A stretch of DNA of 64,000 nucleotides from Flavobacterium sp. ov086. Lineage in GTDB: Bacteria > Bacteroidota > Bacteroidia > Flavobacteriales > Flavobacteriaceae. Below the pieces are notes generated by a model, which was given only the letters and a program-made list of their open reading frames with translations, was not told the DNA's origin and did no database searches. This document shows, piece by piece, positions 36,051-49,083 of this stretch. The stretch lies in NCBI RefSeq assembly GCF_900187965.1, contig NZ_FZNL01000014.1, positions 62,001 to 126,000 of the forward strand. Reading direction: 5' to 3'. Positions within the stretch are counted from its first letter, which is position 1. Each line of letters begins with the position of its first letter. A program made the position numbers and the translations under genes.

Positions 36051-36058
36051 CAAAAGTA
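36051..36058 (-). promoter_or_regulatory. -7 promoter box (TACTTTTG) of the GH31 gene
   Basis: On the reverse strand TACTTTTG matches the TAnnTTTG consensus, 29 bases before the GH31 start. The -33 position has CTG rather than TTG, about 22 bases further up. Confidence 0.5.
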
Positions 36059-36107
36059 TCCCAGAACCACCATATCTAGGCAGCAGTCATGTTGAAATAA
36101 ATAACAA

Positions 36108-38696
36108 TCATGTTGATTTTTTGATTATTTCTGCATATTCAGAAGGCCGGCAACCATACATCTCCTGAAAGCATTTACTAAGATAGCTGGAGCTGCTGAA
36201 ACCAACTCTTTCTGTTATTTCTGAAATACTGAGTTCGCCTTCAAGAATCAATCCTGCCGCTTTCTGCAGGCGAATATTTCGGATAAACAAAGATGGTGGC
36301 TTCTCCAGCAATGCTATCAATTTACGATAAAGCCCCGTACGGTCCATACAAAGATCACGGCTTAGATGTTCAACAGAATAGTCCGGTACATTCAGGTTTT
36401 TTTCTACCAGTTCTAAAGCTTTCGCTAAAAACATTTCATCAGCCCTGTTTTCATTCCTGCTTTCTGCAGATTGTACAGTTTGTACGTTTGTTTGCGCAAG
36501 ATAATTCTCCTTTTCTGTCTCCAGATATTTACATTGCTCTATTAGGTTCCGTACGCGGACTAACAGTATATCCTCTCTGTGATTTTGTTCGAGTTTTTTA
36601 CGGCTGTAATAGAGATAGAAATAAATTCCTGCACCAATTAATGCTGTAAAAAGCAGTATAAATAGTACATATGCCGTAGTAGTTTTCCACCATGGCGGCT
36701 TTATGTTAATCCTTAACTCAGAAACCAAACCATTCCATTTTCGATTATTGCCGGACGACATCACCAGAAATGTATATGTGCCGTGAGGAAGATTTGTGTA
36801 TGAAGTTGTCAGAATACCATCATTTCCGTTTTCACTTCGTCCTCCCGTTGAAGTTTCCCGCCAGTCATTGTCTATGCCCTTGAGCTGATACCTATAATAA
36901 GTTTGAGACGGGTTTTGATAATTTAATGCTGAGAACTCGAAGGTCAGGAAATTCTGATCATATGAAAGTTGTATTTCTTTTGTGTATGGCGCAGCTACGG
37001 GCATAATAATTCTCCCATCATATCGGGTACCTGGTTCTATTTTTTCTCCTTTTAAGAATAAATTTGTAAAAACAGGTTTAAAAGGTAGTTTTTCCGATGA
37101 TACATGGTTTGTTTTTAATGTATTAAAACCGTTAATGCCTCCAAAATATAATGTTCCGTCCACAGCCTCAAATGCTGCTCCATTAGAATACTCTCCCTGT
37201 AACGTTCCTTCATCTGAACCGAAAGTAGTGAAACTAATTTTTCTGTTTACAGCATCTATTTGCAATTTTGTTATTCCATAACTTGTTGTTATCCAAATAT
37301 TATGATGTCGATCTTCTAATATAGAATGTACAAAATTATTGGACAACCCGTCTTTTGTATAAAAAATCCTTTCTTTCTTCTTTTTTGGGTCAAAAAGTTT
37401 TAATCCATCCTGTGTTCCTGTCCATTCCCAGCCGCGTACATCCTTAAGAAATGTAGTCTCATTATTGATTCCGGTAAAAGTGCTTGCTTTATGGAACTTT
37501 TTTAATATTTCTAATGGTAATAACGAAGGTTGTATGACGGTCAATGTATTATCATTTTGACGCAATGGAGAATAATAATAAATAACTGCTCCTGCTTTAA
37601 TGTAAATATTTCCATTTTTGTCTTCTGCAAATGACTGCACCGTAACATCTCCTCTTTCGGCTGACTGGAAACTAGATCGCCCAATATATTTAAACTTGTA
37701 TCGGGAAGGATGATAATACAAGAGTCCCTGATTTAAAGTGCCCAGCCACAAGCCTCCTTGTTTATCATAAAAAAGTGTGCTTACCTCAGTCTTCAAAATA
37801 CTTCCATCTACTTTTTTAAGCGTTGGAAAATATTGTTTTTGTCCGCTATGGCAGTTAATTATCCAGATCCCGTTGGTACAGCTGATATACGCAATATCAT
37901 CTTTAGTAACTGCCAGAGTATTTAAAGTATAGGAAGTCTCAAGTATTTTTTTCCAGTCTTTTTTCTGAATATCAAAATAAAAAAAACCGCCTTTAGATCC
38001 GTTTCGCAATTGAAAAAAGCCATTCTTTCCTTTGACCACCATCGACGTAAAATTGAAAAAATCATACTCCGAGGCAGGATAAGCGGCACTGCTGAATAAT
38101 TTTCTTCCTGTTTTTAAATCATAACAAACTACCTCACCAGTGCTGAAAAACAGATATAAGATATTGTTTTGACAATCTAGATCCTGCAATTGTCCATTAT
38201 TCGCTTTTATATCTATAAAATCAGAAGAATTATATTTCCATAATCTGCCGGAAGACAGAAACCATAGTTGTTTACCTGAATCCAGAAAAAGATCTTCAAC
38301 AGATTTTTTAAATCCTTTTTTCTTAAAATAAATATCAAGGTCTGGTAAATATTTTTCTGTACGAAGATCAACACACATCAATTTGTGTGCATCTTTTATC
38401 CATAGAAGAGAATCTTTTCCCTGATAAATCCGATAGAATCCATTATAACCTTTAAGAGGATAAATATGACGTCTATTATGATGGATATACTTAAAATGTT
38501 CTCCATCATAAAGATTTATATTACCGCTGGTTTTAAAAATCATCCTTCCATCTGAAAGCTGTAGAATAAAACGTATTTGATTGTCACTTAGTCCATCTGA
38601 AACGTTAATAGGAGAAAAAACCACATCGCTGGTCTGACCAACAGCAGTACTTAAAAAAATGAAGAAGATTATTATAATCTTAACTATATGATTCAT
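36108..38696 (-). CDS. Membrane propeller sensor fused to AraC-type DNA-binding domain, without kinase
   Basis: An 862-residue one-piece sensor-regulator. A signal peptide (1-20, ending AVGQ) is followed by a two-component propeller sensor with repeats such as GLSDNQIRFILQLSDGRMIF, GLWLGTLNQGLLYY and HNIWITTSYGITKLQ. A Y_Y_Y domain follows (YRYQLKGIDNDWRE, TSYTNLPHGTYTF), then one membrane helix at about 672-695. The AraC HTH occupies about 762-862 (VEHLSRDLCMDRTGLYRKLI, SEITERVGFSSSSYLSKCF). Unlike hybrid two-component systems it has no histidine kinase or receiver, so it would bind DNA while tethered to the membrane. GH31 downstream is its likely target. Confidence 0.9.
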   Translation of the reverse strand: MNHIVKIIIIFFIFLSTAVGQTSDVVFSPINVSDGLSDNQIRFILQLSDGRMIFKTSGNINLYDGEHFKYIHHNRRHIYPLKGYNGFYRIYQGKDSLLWIKDAHKLMCVDLRTEKYLPDLDIYFKKKGFKKSVEDLFLDSGKQLWFLSSGRLWKYNSSDFIDIKANNGQLQDLDCQNNILYLFFSTGEVVCYDLKTGRKLFSSAAYPASEYDFFNFTSMVVKGKNGFFQLRNGSKGGFFYFDIQKKDWKKILETSYTLNTLAVTKDDIAYISCTNGIWIINCHSGQKQYFPTLKKVDGSILKTEVSTLFYDKQGGLWLGTLNQGLLYYHPSRYKFKYIGRSSFQSAERGDVTVQSFAEDKNGNIYIKAGAVIYYYSPLRQNDNTLTVIQPSLLPLEILKKFHKASTFTGINNETTFLKDVRGWEWTGTQDGLKLFDPKKKKERIFYTKDGLSNNFVHSILEDRHHNIWITTSYGITKLQIDAVNRKISFTTFGSDEGTLQGEYSNGAAFEAVDGTLYFGGINGFNTLKTNHVSSEKLPFKPVFTNLFLKGEKIEPGTRYDGRIIMPVAAPYTKEIQLSYDQNFLTFEFSALNYQNPSQTYYRYQLKGIDNDWRETSTGGRSENGNDGILTTSYTNLPHGTYTFLVMSSGNNRKWNGLVSELRINIKPPWWKTTTAYVLFILLFTALIGAGIYFYLYYSRKKLEQNHREDILLVRVRNLIEQCKYLETEKENYLAQTNVQTVQSAESRNENRADEMFLAKALELVEKNLNVPDYSVEHLSRDLCMDRTGLYRKLIALLEKPPSLFIRNIRLQKAAGLILEGELSISEITERVGFSSSSYLSKCFQEMYGCRPSEYAEIIKKST

Positions 38697-38758
38697 TCTA
38701 TTTATTCATTTGAGTACCGAAAAGAAATCATTGTCCAATAAAATCTAATTGGATTTTG

Positions 38759-39038
38759 TTATTTCATAGGATAATTGACAGGCTGACTATCGACAAACTG
38801 TTCAAAACTCAGAATTTTTCCATTTATTAGTTTCTAAACATGTGCCCCACTCTTGCCTCCATAGGTTTTCCCCTTAATTTTATTGACACCAGTATATATT
38901 TCCTTAAGCAACCACTTTATCCTCGCTTGCAACATAATCCTCAGGAGTAAATTTATAATAAATCCATTCACTTCCTAATCTGCTAAAGACATTTTTAGTG
39001 ATATTTTTCCAAACTGGAATAGATACCTTTTTTACTAC
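38759..39038 (-). pseudogene. SnoaL/NTF2-like protein remnant
   Basis: The gap between the sensor gene and LacI is not empty. Leftwards it translates to FSRLGSEWIYYKFTPEDYVA, SEDKVVA and a stop. In the next frame it gives YTGVNKIKGKTYGGKSGAHV, a TAG where Trp is expected, and KLINGKILSFEQFVDSQPVN ending PMK. This is the C-terminal half of a SnoaL-like ketosteroid-isomerase-fold protein, where AHVW and FEQFVDS are characteristic. At least two stops and one frameshift are present, so it is dead. Confidence 0.7.
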
Positions 39039-39044
39039 AAAAAG

Positions 39045-40076
39045 TTAGGACTGCCTCCTTAATGAAGACTCCCGAATAATAAGCTCTGTTTTTAGCACTA
39101 TTTTTTGAATATTTTCTCCAATCTCATTTTTCTTCAAAAGCAAAAACATCAATTCCATTAGTTTAGAACTAATTTCGAATAGCGGCTGGGCAACACAACT
39201 AATTGAAGTTGAACATAGCTTAAACATATCATTATCATCGAATGCAACAATGCCAAATTCATTTAATAAATTACGACTACTCTCTTTAAAAACTTCTAAT
39301 CCGTTTTGTGCAAGATAATTGGTTCCAAAAAAAATAGCATCCAAATGATTATGATCAGTCAGGAATTTTTCAATATGTTTTTTTCCTTTTCCTTTAAAAG
39401 TCTCATTGTAAGGAATTTGCAAAACGTTTGATTTCAAACCTTTATCATCAATTGCTTTATAATATCCTGACAATCGATCTCTCATTTGCGTTTGATTGGA
39501 ATCTGTGGTCACAAAACCAATGTTCTTAAATTGATTATTTACCAAATGTAAGGTTGCATCATAAGAAGCCTGTTGATTATCTATACTAACACTGTTACAA
39601 TCTAAACCTTCAAAAAAACGATCTAATAAAATAACTGGTTTATTATCTTTTATTAGGCTTTCTATAGTATCTTTTATTCCCGAGGAAGGAACAATAATAA
39701 AACCATCAACTTGACAAAAATTAAATATTTCAATCAACTCTTTGGATCTTTCATCGTTATTTTCGTTGCTGCAAAAAATGACTTTATATCCTTTGTCAAA
39801 TGAAATATCTTCAAAAATTCGAGCTAATTTAGAAAAGAAACTATTTGAAATATCTTCTACCATAAAAACCAAAATTTTTGATTTCCCTGTTCTAAGGCTC
39901 TGTGCAATTTGATTAGGTCTGTAGTTTATTAGTTTTGCATAATCTAAAACCTTTTGCGTTAGCTCTTTAGAAATGTGTTTTTCTGTTGCTTTTCCATTCA
40001 ATACAAAAGAAACCGTTGTTATGGAAATCTTTAGTTCATCAGCAATATCCTTAATAGAAACCGGTTTGTTTTTCAT
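39045..40076 (-). CDS. LacI-family transcriptional regulator
   Basis: A 343-residue repressor-type regulator. The N-terminal HTH is VSIKDIADELKISITTVSFV with the hinge helix INYRPNQIAQSLRTGKS at about 50-66. It is followed by a periplasmic-binding-protein-like sugar domain (ILVFMVEDISNSFFSKLARI, DNDERSKELIEIFNFCQVDG, NKPVILLDRFFEGLDCNSVS). The gene starts 7 bases after the GH28 stop, so it is co-transcribed with the GH28/symporter genes and probably regulates them in response to an intracellular sugar such as a uronate or galactose derivative. Confidence 0.93.
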   Translation of the reverse strand: MKNKPVSIKDIADELKISITTVSFVLNGKATEKHISKELTQKVLDYAKLINYRPNQIAQSLRTGKSKILVFMVEDISNSFFSKLARIFEDISFDKGYKVIFCSNENNDERSKELIEIFNFCQVDGFIIVPSSGIKDTIESLIKDNKPVILLDRFFEGLDCNSVSIDNQQASYDATLHLVNNQFKNIGFVTTDSNQTQMRDRLSGYYKAIDDKGLKSNVLQIPYNETFKGKGKKHIEKFLTDHNHLDAIFFGTNYLAQNGLEVFKESSRNLLNEFGIVAFDDNDMFKLCSTSISCVAQPLFEISSKLMELMFLLLKKNEIGENIQKIVLKTELIIRESSLRRQS

Positions 40077-40083
40077 ATCAATA

Positions 40084-41520
40084 TTATTTTTTTACCGCTT
40101 CTAATTTATCCGGAAAAGCCGATTGCCCTTCTAAATTACTTATTATCAATGCATCTACATTTTTACTTTCTATGGCGTAGGCAAAATAATCTGGTTTGTT
40201 TTTTCCCCATAACACTGAACAGTTTTGTACTTTTATTCGTTGTGCATTATCAAAATAAAAGCCCGAAGTACTTCCCTTTACGAAACCTTCTAATTTAGAC
40301 GGACGTCGATCATAAACACCTCCCTGATTGCTGGTTGTTTTATCAATAAAAAGACTAACATTATCAAAGACAACGTTGTTTATTTTGTCTTTTGATTCTG
40401 CACTAACATATACTCCGTTTTCACTCGTACATTGAATATTAGAAAAATAAATATTACTTATTGCGCCCACTTTCCCTTCGGTTGCTCCTTTTGGAAAACG
40501 CCAGTTTGCATCTTTATGGTTTCCGCTTGCACGACTATAAGCCGTTACATAAATAGGTTCAGCTTTTCCCCACCAGGTATCAGTAGTCAAACGTCCTTCG
40601 ATAATCATGTTAGAAAAAATAACGTCGCTCACCGTTCCTTCATCTCTATTTTGAATTCCCACGCCACGATTACTATTTTTAATAATACAGTTATTAAAAA
40701 CCACTTGTCTGATCGCATCCATGTTTTCTGAACCAATCTTAATGGCACAACTGCTGCTGGTCATGGTGCAATTTGTAACGGTTATGTTTTCGCAGGCACC
40801 AAATTCTTCAAATTCCCGTCTGTTTTTTAAACAAATGCAATCGTCTCCACTTTCGATATAACAATCGCTAATACGAACATTTTTTGAATGATCCAGGTCA
40901 ATACCATCGCTGTTACGAACTTTTAAGCTGTTCAGCAATGTAATTCCGCTAATGACAACATCATTACAGCCCACAAGATGAATGGTCCAATAGGCAGAAT
41001 TTCCGATATGAACATCTTTTATTCGGATATTTTTTCCTCCTATAATCGTTAAAACATGTGGACGCGGATCTAATACATTAAAGGGTTTTAATACATAAGC
41101 ATCTTCCTCTTCGGCTCCCATAAACGAAATACCGTTTCCGTCAATTTTACCGTTTCCACTTATAGTAAAATTCTCAATGTTTTTACCTCCTATCCAGATT
41201 GTTCCTTCGCCTTTGTTTTCGCGAAAAGCACTTTCTGTGTATAATTTTTCATCTGGACTTGCTAAAATTTTAGCGCCTCCTTCAATATGTAAATCCACAT
41301 TCGATTTGACATTAAAAGGTCCTGTGAGAAATGTAAACGGGGCTGGTATTAGTACTTGTCCGCCCGTTATACTACATGCATCAATTGCTTTTTGAATCGC
41401 AATAGCGTCGTTGGTTTTTCCGTCTCCCTTAGCGCCATATTTTTTAACGTCATATATTTTTTGCGCTACAGCACTAAGTGACAGGCAAAAAACAATTAAA
41501 GTAATTATATGTTTCTTCAT
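40084..41520 (-). CDS. GH28-family glycosidase, secreted
   Basis: A right-handed beta-helix enzyme of the polygalacturonase family, 478 residues with signal peptide 1-20. It opens with YDVKKYGAKGDGKTNDAIAI as in exo-acting members. Catalytic aspartates are kept: NSDGIDLD at 203-210 and SGDDCICLKN with Asp226-Asp227. The usual next motif, Gly-His-Gly followed by xSIGSE, is here SSSCAIKIGSE at 255-265, so the conserved histidine is missing. It may act on a pectin variant such as rhamnogalacturonan or on uronate-capped oligosaccharides. It lies between the SSS symporter and LacI. Confidence 0.88.
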   Translation of the reverse strand: MKKHIITLIVFCLSLSAVAQKIYDVKKYGAKGDGKTNDAIAIQKAIDACSITGGQVLIPAPFTFLTGPFNVKSNVDLHIEGGAKILASPDEKLYTESAFRENKGEGTIWIGGKNIENFTISGNGKIDGNGISFMGAEEEDAYVLKPFNVLDPRPHVLTIIGGKNIRIKDVHIGNSAYWTIHLVGCNDVVISGITLLNSLKVRNSDGIDLDHSKNVRISDCYIESGDDCICLKNRREFEEFGACENITVTNCTMTSSSCAIKIGSENMDAIRQVVFNNCIIKNSNRGVGIQNRDEGTVSDVIFSNMIIEGRLTTDTWWGKAEPIYVTAYSRASGNHKDANWRFPKGATEGKVGAISNIYFSNIQCTSENGVYVSAESKDKINNVVFDNVSLFIDKTTSNQGGVYDRRPSKLEGFVKGSTSGFYFDNAQRIKVQNCSVLWGKNKPDYFAYAIESKNVDALIISNLEGQSAFPDKLEAVKK

Positions 41521-41646
41521 TGATTTTATTTTTTTCGTTTAATCTTTTATTTAACCCCTTTATACCTGTAGCATCACTTAATAATTACACTAAAAAACCG
41601 ATAAGCTCACCCGGATTTCCAAAACGATTGAAAGACGTATTTTGTA

Positions 41647-43284
41647 TTACCAAAAAACAGTATATAATGCTACTAATATGCCACAGATAATGAATGAGCC
41701 AATAACAAACTCTGAGGATACTTTGAACATTGATTTATCAACTTCGATTTTTAATGTTTCCTGTTGTTGTTTAGACTCCGGATTTAAGAGACTAATGGCG
41801 ATCATCATAAATACAATTATAAAAAAAGCGATGGTCATTCTGTCTAAAAAGGGATAATCAGGAAAAGCGCCATTTGTCCAGACGGGCAGGAATTTTAATA
41901 CTGCTGCAATAGGCACTGTTAGCAATGCACCCGCAAGTCCGGCTGAGGGAGTTGTCTTTTTCCAAAACATTCCCAATAAAAAAATAGCCAAAACTCCTGG
42001 CGAAAAGAAACCAACATATTCTTGTATGAACTGATATGCCTGATCTAATGATTTTAATGCCGGTGCTACAAGAGCGGCAATAAACATTGCAACTATGACG
42101 CACCATCTTCCGGTAAGGACCAATTTTCTTTCTGTTGCCTTTTTGTTGAAATATTTTTTATAAATGTCTAAAGAAAAAATTGTAGAGATACTATTGGCTT
42201 TACCTGCCAATGAAGCTACAATTGCTGCTGTTAAAGCCGCTAATGCAACTCCTTTTAATCCTGCAGGCAACAAATTCATCAAGGTTGGATAAGCATGATC
42301 CGGTTTTAAAACTCCGGTTGCATCGACCATTTCCTGCTGAAACATTCCGTTTTGATGCATGACGTACATCGCAATACCCGGTAAAACTGCAATTATAGGA
42401 ACTAATAATTTTAAAAAAGCCGCAAACAAAATTCCTTTACGGGCTGTTTTCAAATCAGCTCCTAAAGCTCTTTGAACAATGTACTGATTGCAGCCCCAAT
42501 ATGCCAGATTATTAATCAGCATACCTCCTATTATTACAGACATTCCCGGTAGTTCAGCATAATGCGGGTTCGATTTATCAAGGATCATTTTCAGATGACC
42601 GGGCGCTTCATCTTTTAAAACGGAAAGGCCTTTAAGGATATCTTTTCCAAACCCAAACTGTTCTGACAATAAGGTCAAGGACAAGTAAGTTGTAACCAAA
42701 CCTCCAAGAATCAATACTATAACCTGAAACATATCTGTATATCCTATTACTTTCATGCCGCCTAAAGTGACAATAATAGAAAACAAACTTAGTCCTATGA
42801 CACAAAATTGAAAGCTAATGGGCGCGATCGAAGAAATAGCCAAAGCGCCCAAATAAATAATAGAAGTAAGATTTACAAATACATATATCAGCAGCCAAAT
42901 TATTGCCATTATAGTACTTACAGTATCATTATATCTTTTTGCCAAAAATTGTGGCATCGTAAATATCTTGTTTTTAAGATAAACAGGTAAAATAAACATG
43001 GCCACAATAATTAAGGTGGCGGCAGACATCCATTCATAAGAAGCAATAGCAAGTCCGATAGCAAAACCTGAACCACTCATGCCAATGAAATGTTCTGCTG
43101 AAATATTAGAGGCGATCAATGATGCTCCAATAGCCCACCAGGTAAGCGAACCTTCGGCTAAAAAATATTCGTTAGAACTAGTCGTTGCATTTTTTTTACT
43201 TCTGTAAATATACATTCCGTAGGATGTAACAATAACAAAGTAAATAAGAAAAACAATGTAATCTGCCGCTTGTAATGTGTTCAT
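41647..43284 (-). CDS. Sodium:solute symporter (SSS/SGLT-like sugar transporter)
   Basis: An inner-membrane sodium-coupled transporter with about 14 helices in 545 residues. Recognisable are NTLQAADYIVFLIYFVIVTS at the N-terminus, SGSGFAIGLAIASYEWMSAA, the cytoplasmic-side YWGCNQYIVQRALGADLKTA motif typical of the SGLT subgroup, and LTAAIVASLAGKANSISTIF near the sodium site. The GH28 gene follows after 126 bases, and the HGSNAT-like gene precedes it. It probably imports the mono- or disaccharide released by GH28 and GH2. It is of a different subgroup from the 5199-6704 symporter. Confidence 0.92.
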   Translation of the reverse strand: MNTLQAADYIVFLIYFVIVTSYGMYIYRSKKNATTSSNEYFLAEGSLTWWAIGASLIASNISAEHFIGMSGSGFAIGLAIASYEWMSAATLIIVAMFILPVYLKNKIFTMPQFLAKRYNDTVSTIMAIIWLLIYVFVNLTSIIYLGALAISSIAPISFQFCVIGLSLFSIIVTLGGMKVIGYTDMFQVIVLILGGLVTTYLSLTLLSEQFGFGKDILKGLSVLKDEAPGHLKMILDKSNPHYAELPGMSVIIGGMLINNLAYWGCNQYIVQRALGADLKTARKGILFAAFLKLLVPIIAVLPGIAMYVMHQNGMFQQEMVDATGVLKPDHAYPTLMNLLPAGLKGVALAALTAAIVASLAGKANSISTIFSLDIYKKYFNKKATERKLVLTGRWCVIVAMFIAALVAPALKSLDQAYQFIQEYVGFFSPGVLAIFLLGMFWKKTTPSAGLAGALLTVPIAAVLKFLPVWTNGAFPDYPFLDRMTIAFFIIVFMMIAISLLNPESKQQQETLKIEVDKSMFKVSSEFVIGSFIICGILVALYTVFW

Positions 43285-43417
43285 AATATGTGGTTATTTT
43301 GGTTAGTCAGTAAATGCATTTTTAAGATATTTGGGGTAAACTAAATACCTTTTTTAAGCTTAAAATCGATTAGTTTTTCTTCATAATCCGGCTTTCTTAT
43401 ATCGTATATATTTCTTT

Positions 43418-44563
43418 TTAAATTTTTAAAAACCATTTTCTTTTGTAGAGAAAATAAAGCAAAAGCAATTGTATGAGCGTTATTGATAAAGCGGTAAATA
43501 CGGGCTGCCAAATGAGGGGTAAAAATGTAATGATGCCTCCAAATACAAATGCTGCGGTATGTCCGAAATTTACCAAACCCTCAGACGCCATATAAATCAA
43601 AATAGAATTTGAACCAATTATGATTAAAGGAAATGCCCACGTGCGAAAACCCCATACATCGATTATTAAATAGAAAAATGTGAAAAACAAAATACTGAAT
43701 CCTCCCACATAACATACAAAAGAGCTTGACCACAGGCGTTTATTGATGGGAAAATCATAATTCCAAATCATTCCTATGCCTATCAAAACAATTGCCGATG
43801 TGATCATGATTATTGTTTTCCTGCTTACCGAATCATTTATACTGTGTTTCAAAAAAGTTCCCAGAAACACACCCAGCAAAGCTGTGGCAATAGCCGGTAT
43901 AGTCGAAAATAAACCTTCGGGATCATAAACTTTACTGTGCAATCTTCCTGGTAAAAACTGCTGGTCAATATAACTCGTAAAGGATCCTTCTTTAGTTAAA
44001 ATACCAGCTCCAAAATTAGGAACTGGCACTAACTTCAAAACTAAGTAATAACCAAACAAAATACCTGCAAACCAAAGCAGCTGTTTTTTTAAATCAAAAT
44101 TTAAATAGATCATACCTGCAAAAAACCAGGCAAGTCCTATACGTCCCAATACACTGGCAAAACGAGTTTGATTATAGCCATCAAACCGTAATAATCCATT
44201 TACAACAAGTCCCAGAAATAATAAAATACACGTTCTTTTTAGCATCGAGAGGTATATTTTTTGTTTTTCTTTGGATGGTAATTCCATTGGAGTTTTTACA
44301 CCGGCATTAATCATTTTTTTATCAAAAGAATAAGGCATCGAAACCCCTGCAACAAATAGAAATACAGGAAATATCATATCATAAAACGTAATGCCATTCC
44401 AGTCTGTATGATGCAATTGTGATGACATCCATATAAAAACAGGAATTGGTGCAGCTTTAGCCAATGCGTGTATGATATGTTCGCCGCTCATAATCCAAAA
44501 CATAACAAACCCTCTTAGCACATCCAAAGAAATTAATCTTCCACTTTCAGTCGTATTACTCAT
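43418..44563 (-). CDS. HGSNAT-like membrane acetyltransferase (DUF5009-type), second copy
   Basis: A 381-residue polytopic membrane protein paralogous to 8181-9449. Both share SxDVLRG near the N-terminus (here RLISLDVLRGFVMFWIMSGE) and a His-x-x-Trp-Asn-Gly motif (HHTDWNGITFYDMIFPVF, His52 aligning with His37 of the first copy), plus RIGLAWFF and VYDPEGLFSTIPAIATALLG. The family transfers acetyl from cytosolic acetyl-CoA to sugars on the outer side. It stands between the SSS symporter and GH2, so acetylation of a glycan intermediate coupled to uptake is plausible but unproven. Confidence 0.85.
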   Translation of the reverse strand: MSNTTESGRLISLDVLRGFVMFWIMSGEHIIHALAKAAPIPVFIWMSSQLHHTDWNGITFYDMIFPVFLFVAGVSMPYSFDKKMINAGVKTPMELPSKEKQKIYLSMLKRTCILLFLGLVVNGLLRFDGYNQTRFASVLGRIGLAWFFAGMIYLNFDLKKQLLWFAGILFGYYLVLKLVPVPNFGAGILTKEGSFTSYIDQQFLPGRLHSKVYDPEGLFSTIPAIATALLGVFLGTFLKHSINDSVSRKTIIMITSAIVLIGIGMIWNYDFPINKRLWSSSFVCYVGGFSILFFTFFYLIIDVWGFRTWAFPLIIIGSNSILIYMASEGLVNFGHTAAFVFGGIITFLPLIWQPVFTALSITLIQLLLLYFLYKRKWFLKI

Positions 44564-44668
44564 AATTGCACTTATTTAAAAGCATATTCAGTTATTGATT
44601 TCTCCAGAAGAGTATCAATAATTATAAATGATATTTTTTATTTGAAACTTTTAGATTGTATAATTTCC

Positions 44669-44807
44669 TAACACATAGAAACATAGATTTTATTTTTCCT
44701 AAAAGAGAATAAAAAAGAAATTCGTTTCTTCACACATAGTTGCTATGTGAATTTTAATGGGTGAAACGTCTTTTTTAAGTTTACTAAAACTATGTTTCTA
44801 TGTGTTA
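44669..44807. repeat. Palindromic intergenic repeat, copy B (partner at 8005-8142)
   Basis: A perfect 18-base inverted repeat: TAACACATAGAAACATAG at 44669-44686 with its complement at 44790-44807. The interior contains GAAATTCGTTTCTTCACACA near 44717-44736, almost the same as the interior of the copy at about 8043-8062. It lies between the HGSNAT-like gene and the stop of the GH2 gene. Confidence 0.75.
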
Positions 44808-44818
44808 AATTTTTAAGG

Positions 44819-48885
<4,067 letters not shown>

Positions 48886-49018
48886 TAGATTTAAAATTAA
48901 AAGTTATAAGACAAAAATAGAATTACAAATAGAATCCAAAATGGACTAATAAATCAAAAACATGGATAAATCTTAATTTAATATGATTTTTTCAATAAAT
49001 AATCGTAAAGTATAAATT

Positions 49019-49080
49019 CCAATAAAAAAATCCCAAATCCTAATTGTTCAAAGAGTTGGGATTTAGGATTTTTTTATTGG
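49019..49080 (-). terminator. Long inverted repeat / terminator after the hybrid sensor gene
   Basis: CCAATAAAAAAATCC on the left is mirrored by GGATTTTTTTATTGG on the right, with AAATCC/GGGATTT-type pairing inside. Read leftwards it begins just after the stop of the sensor gene, so it most likely terminates that transcript and isolates it from MIOX. Confidence 0.7.
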
Positions 49081-49083
49081 AAT

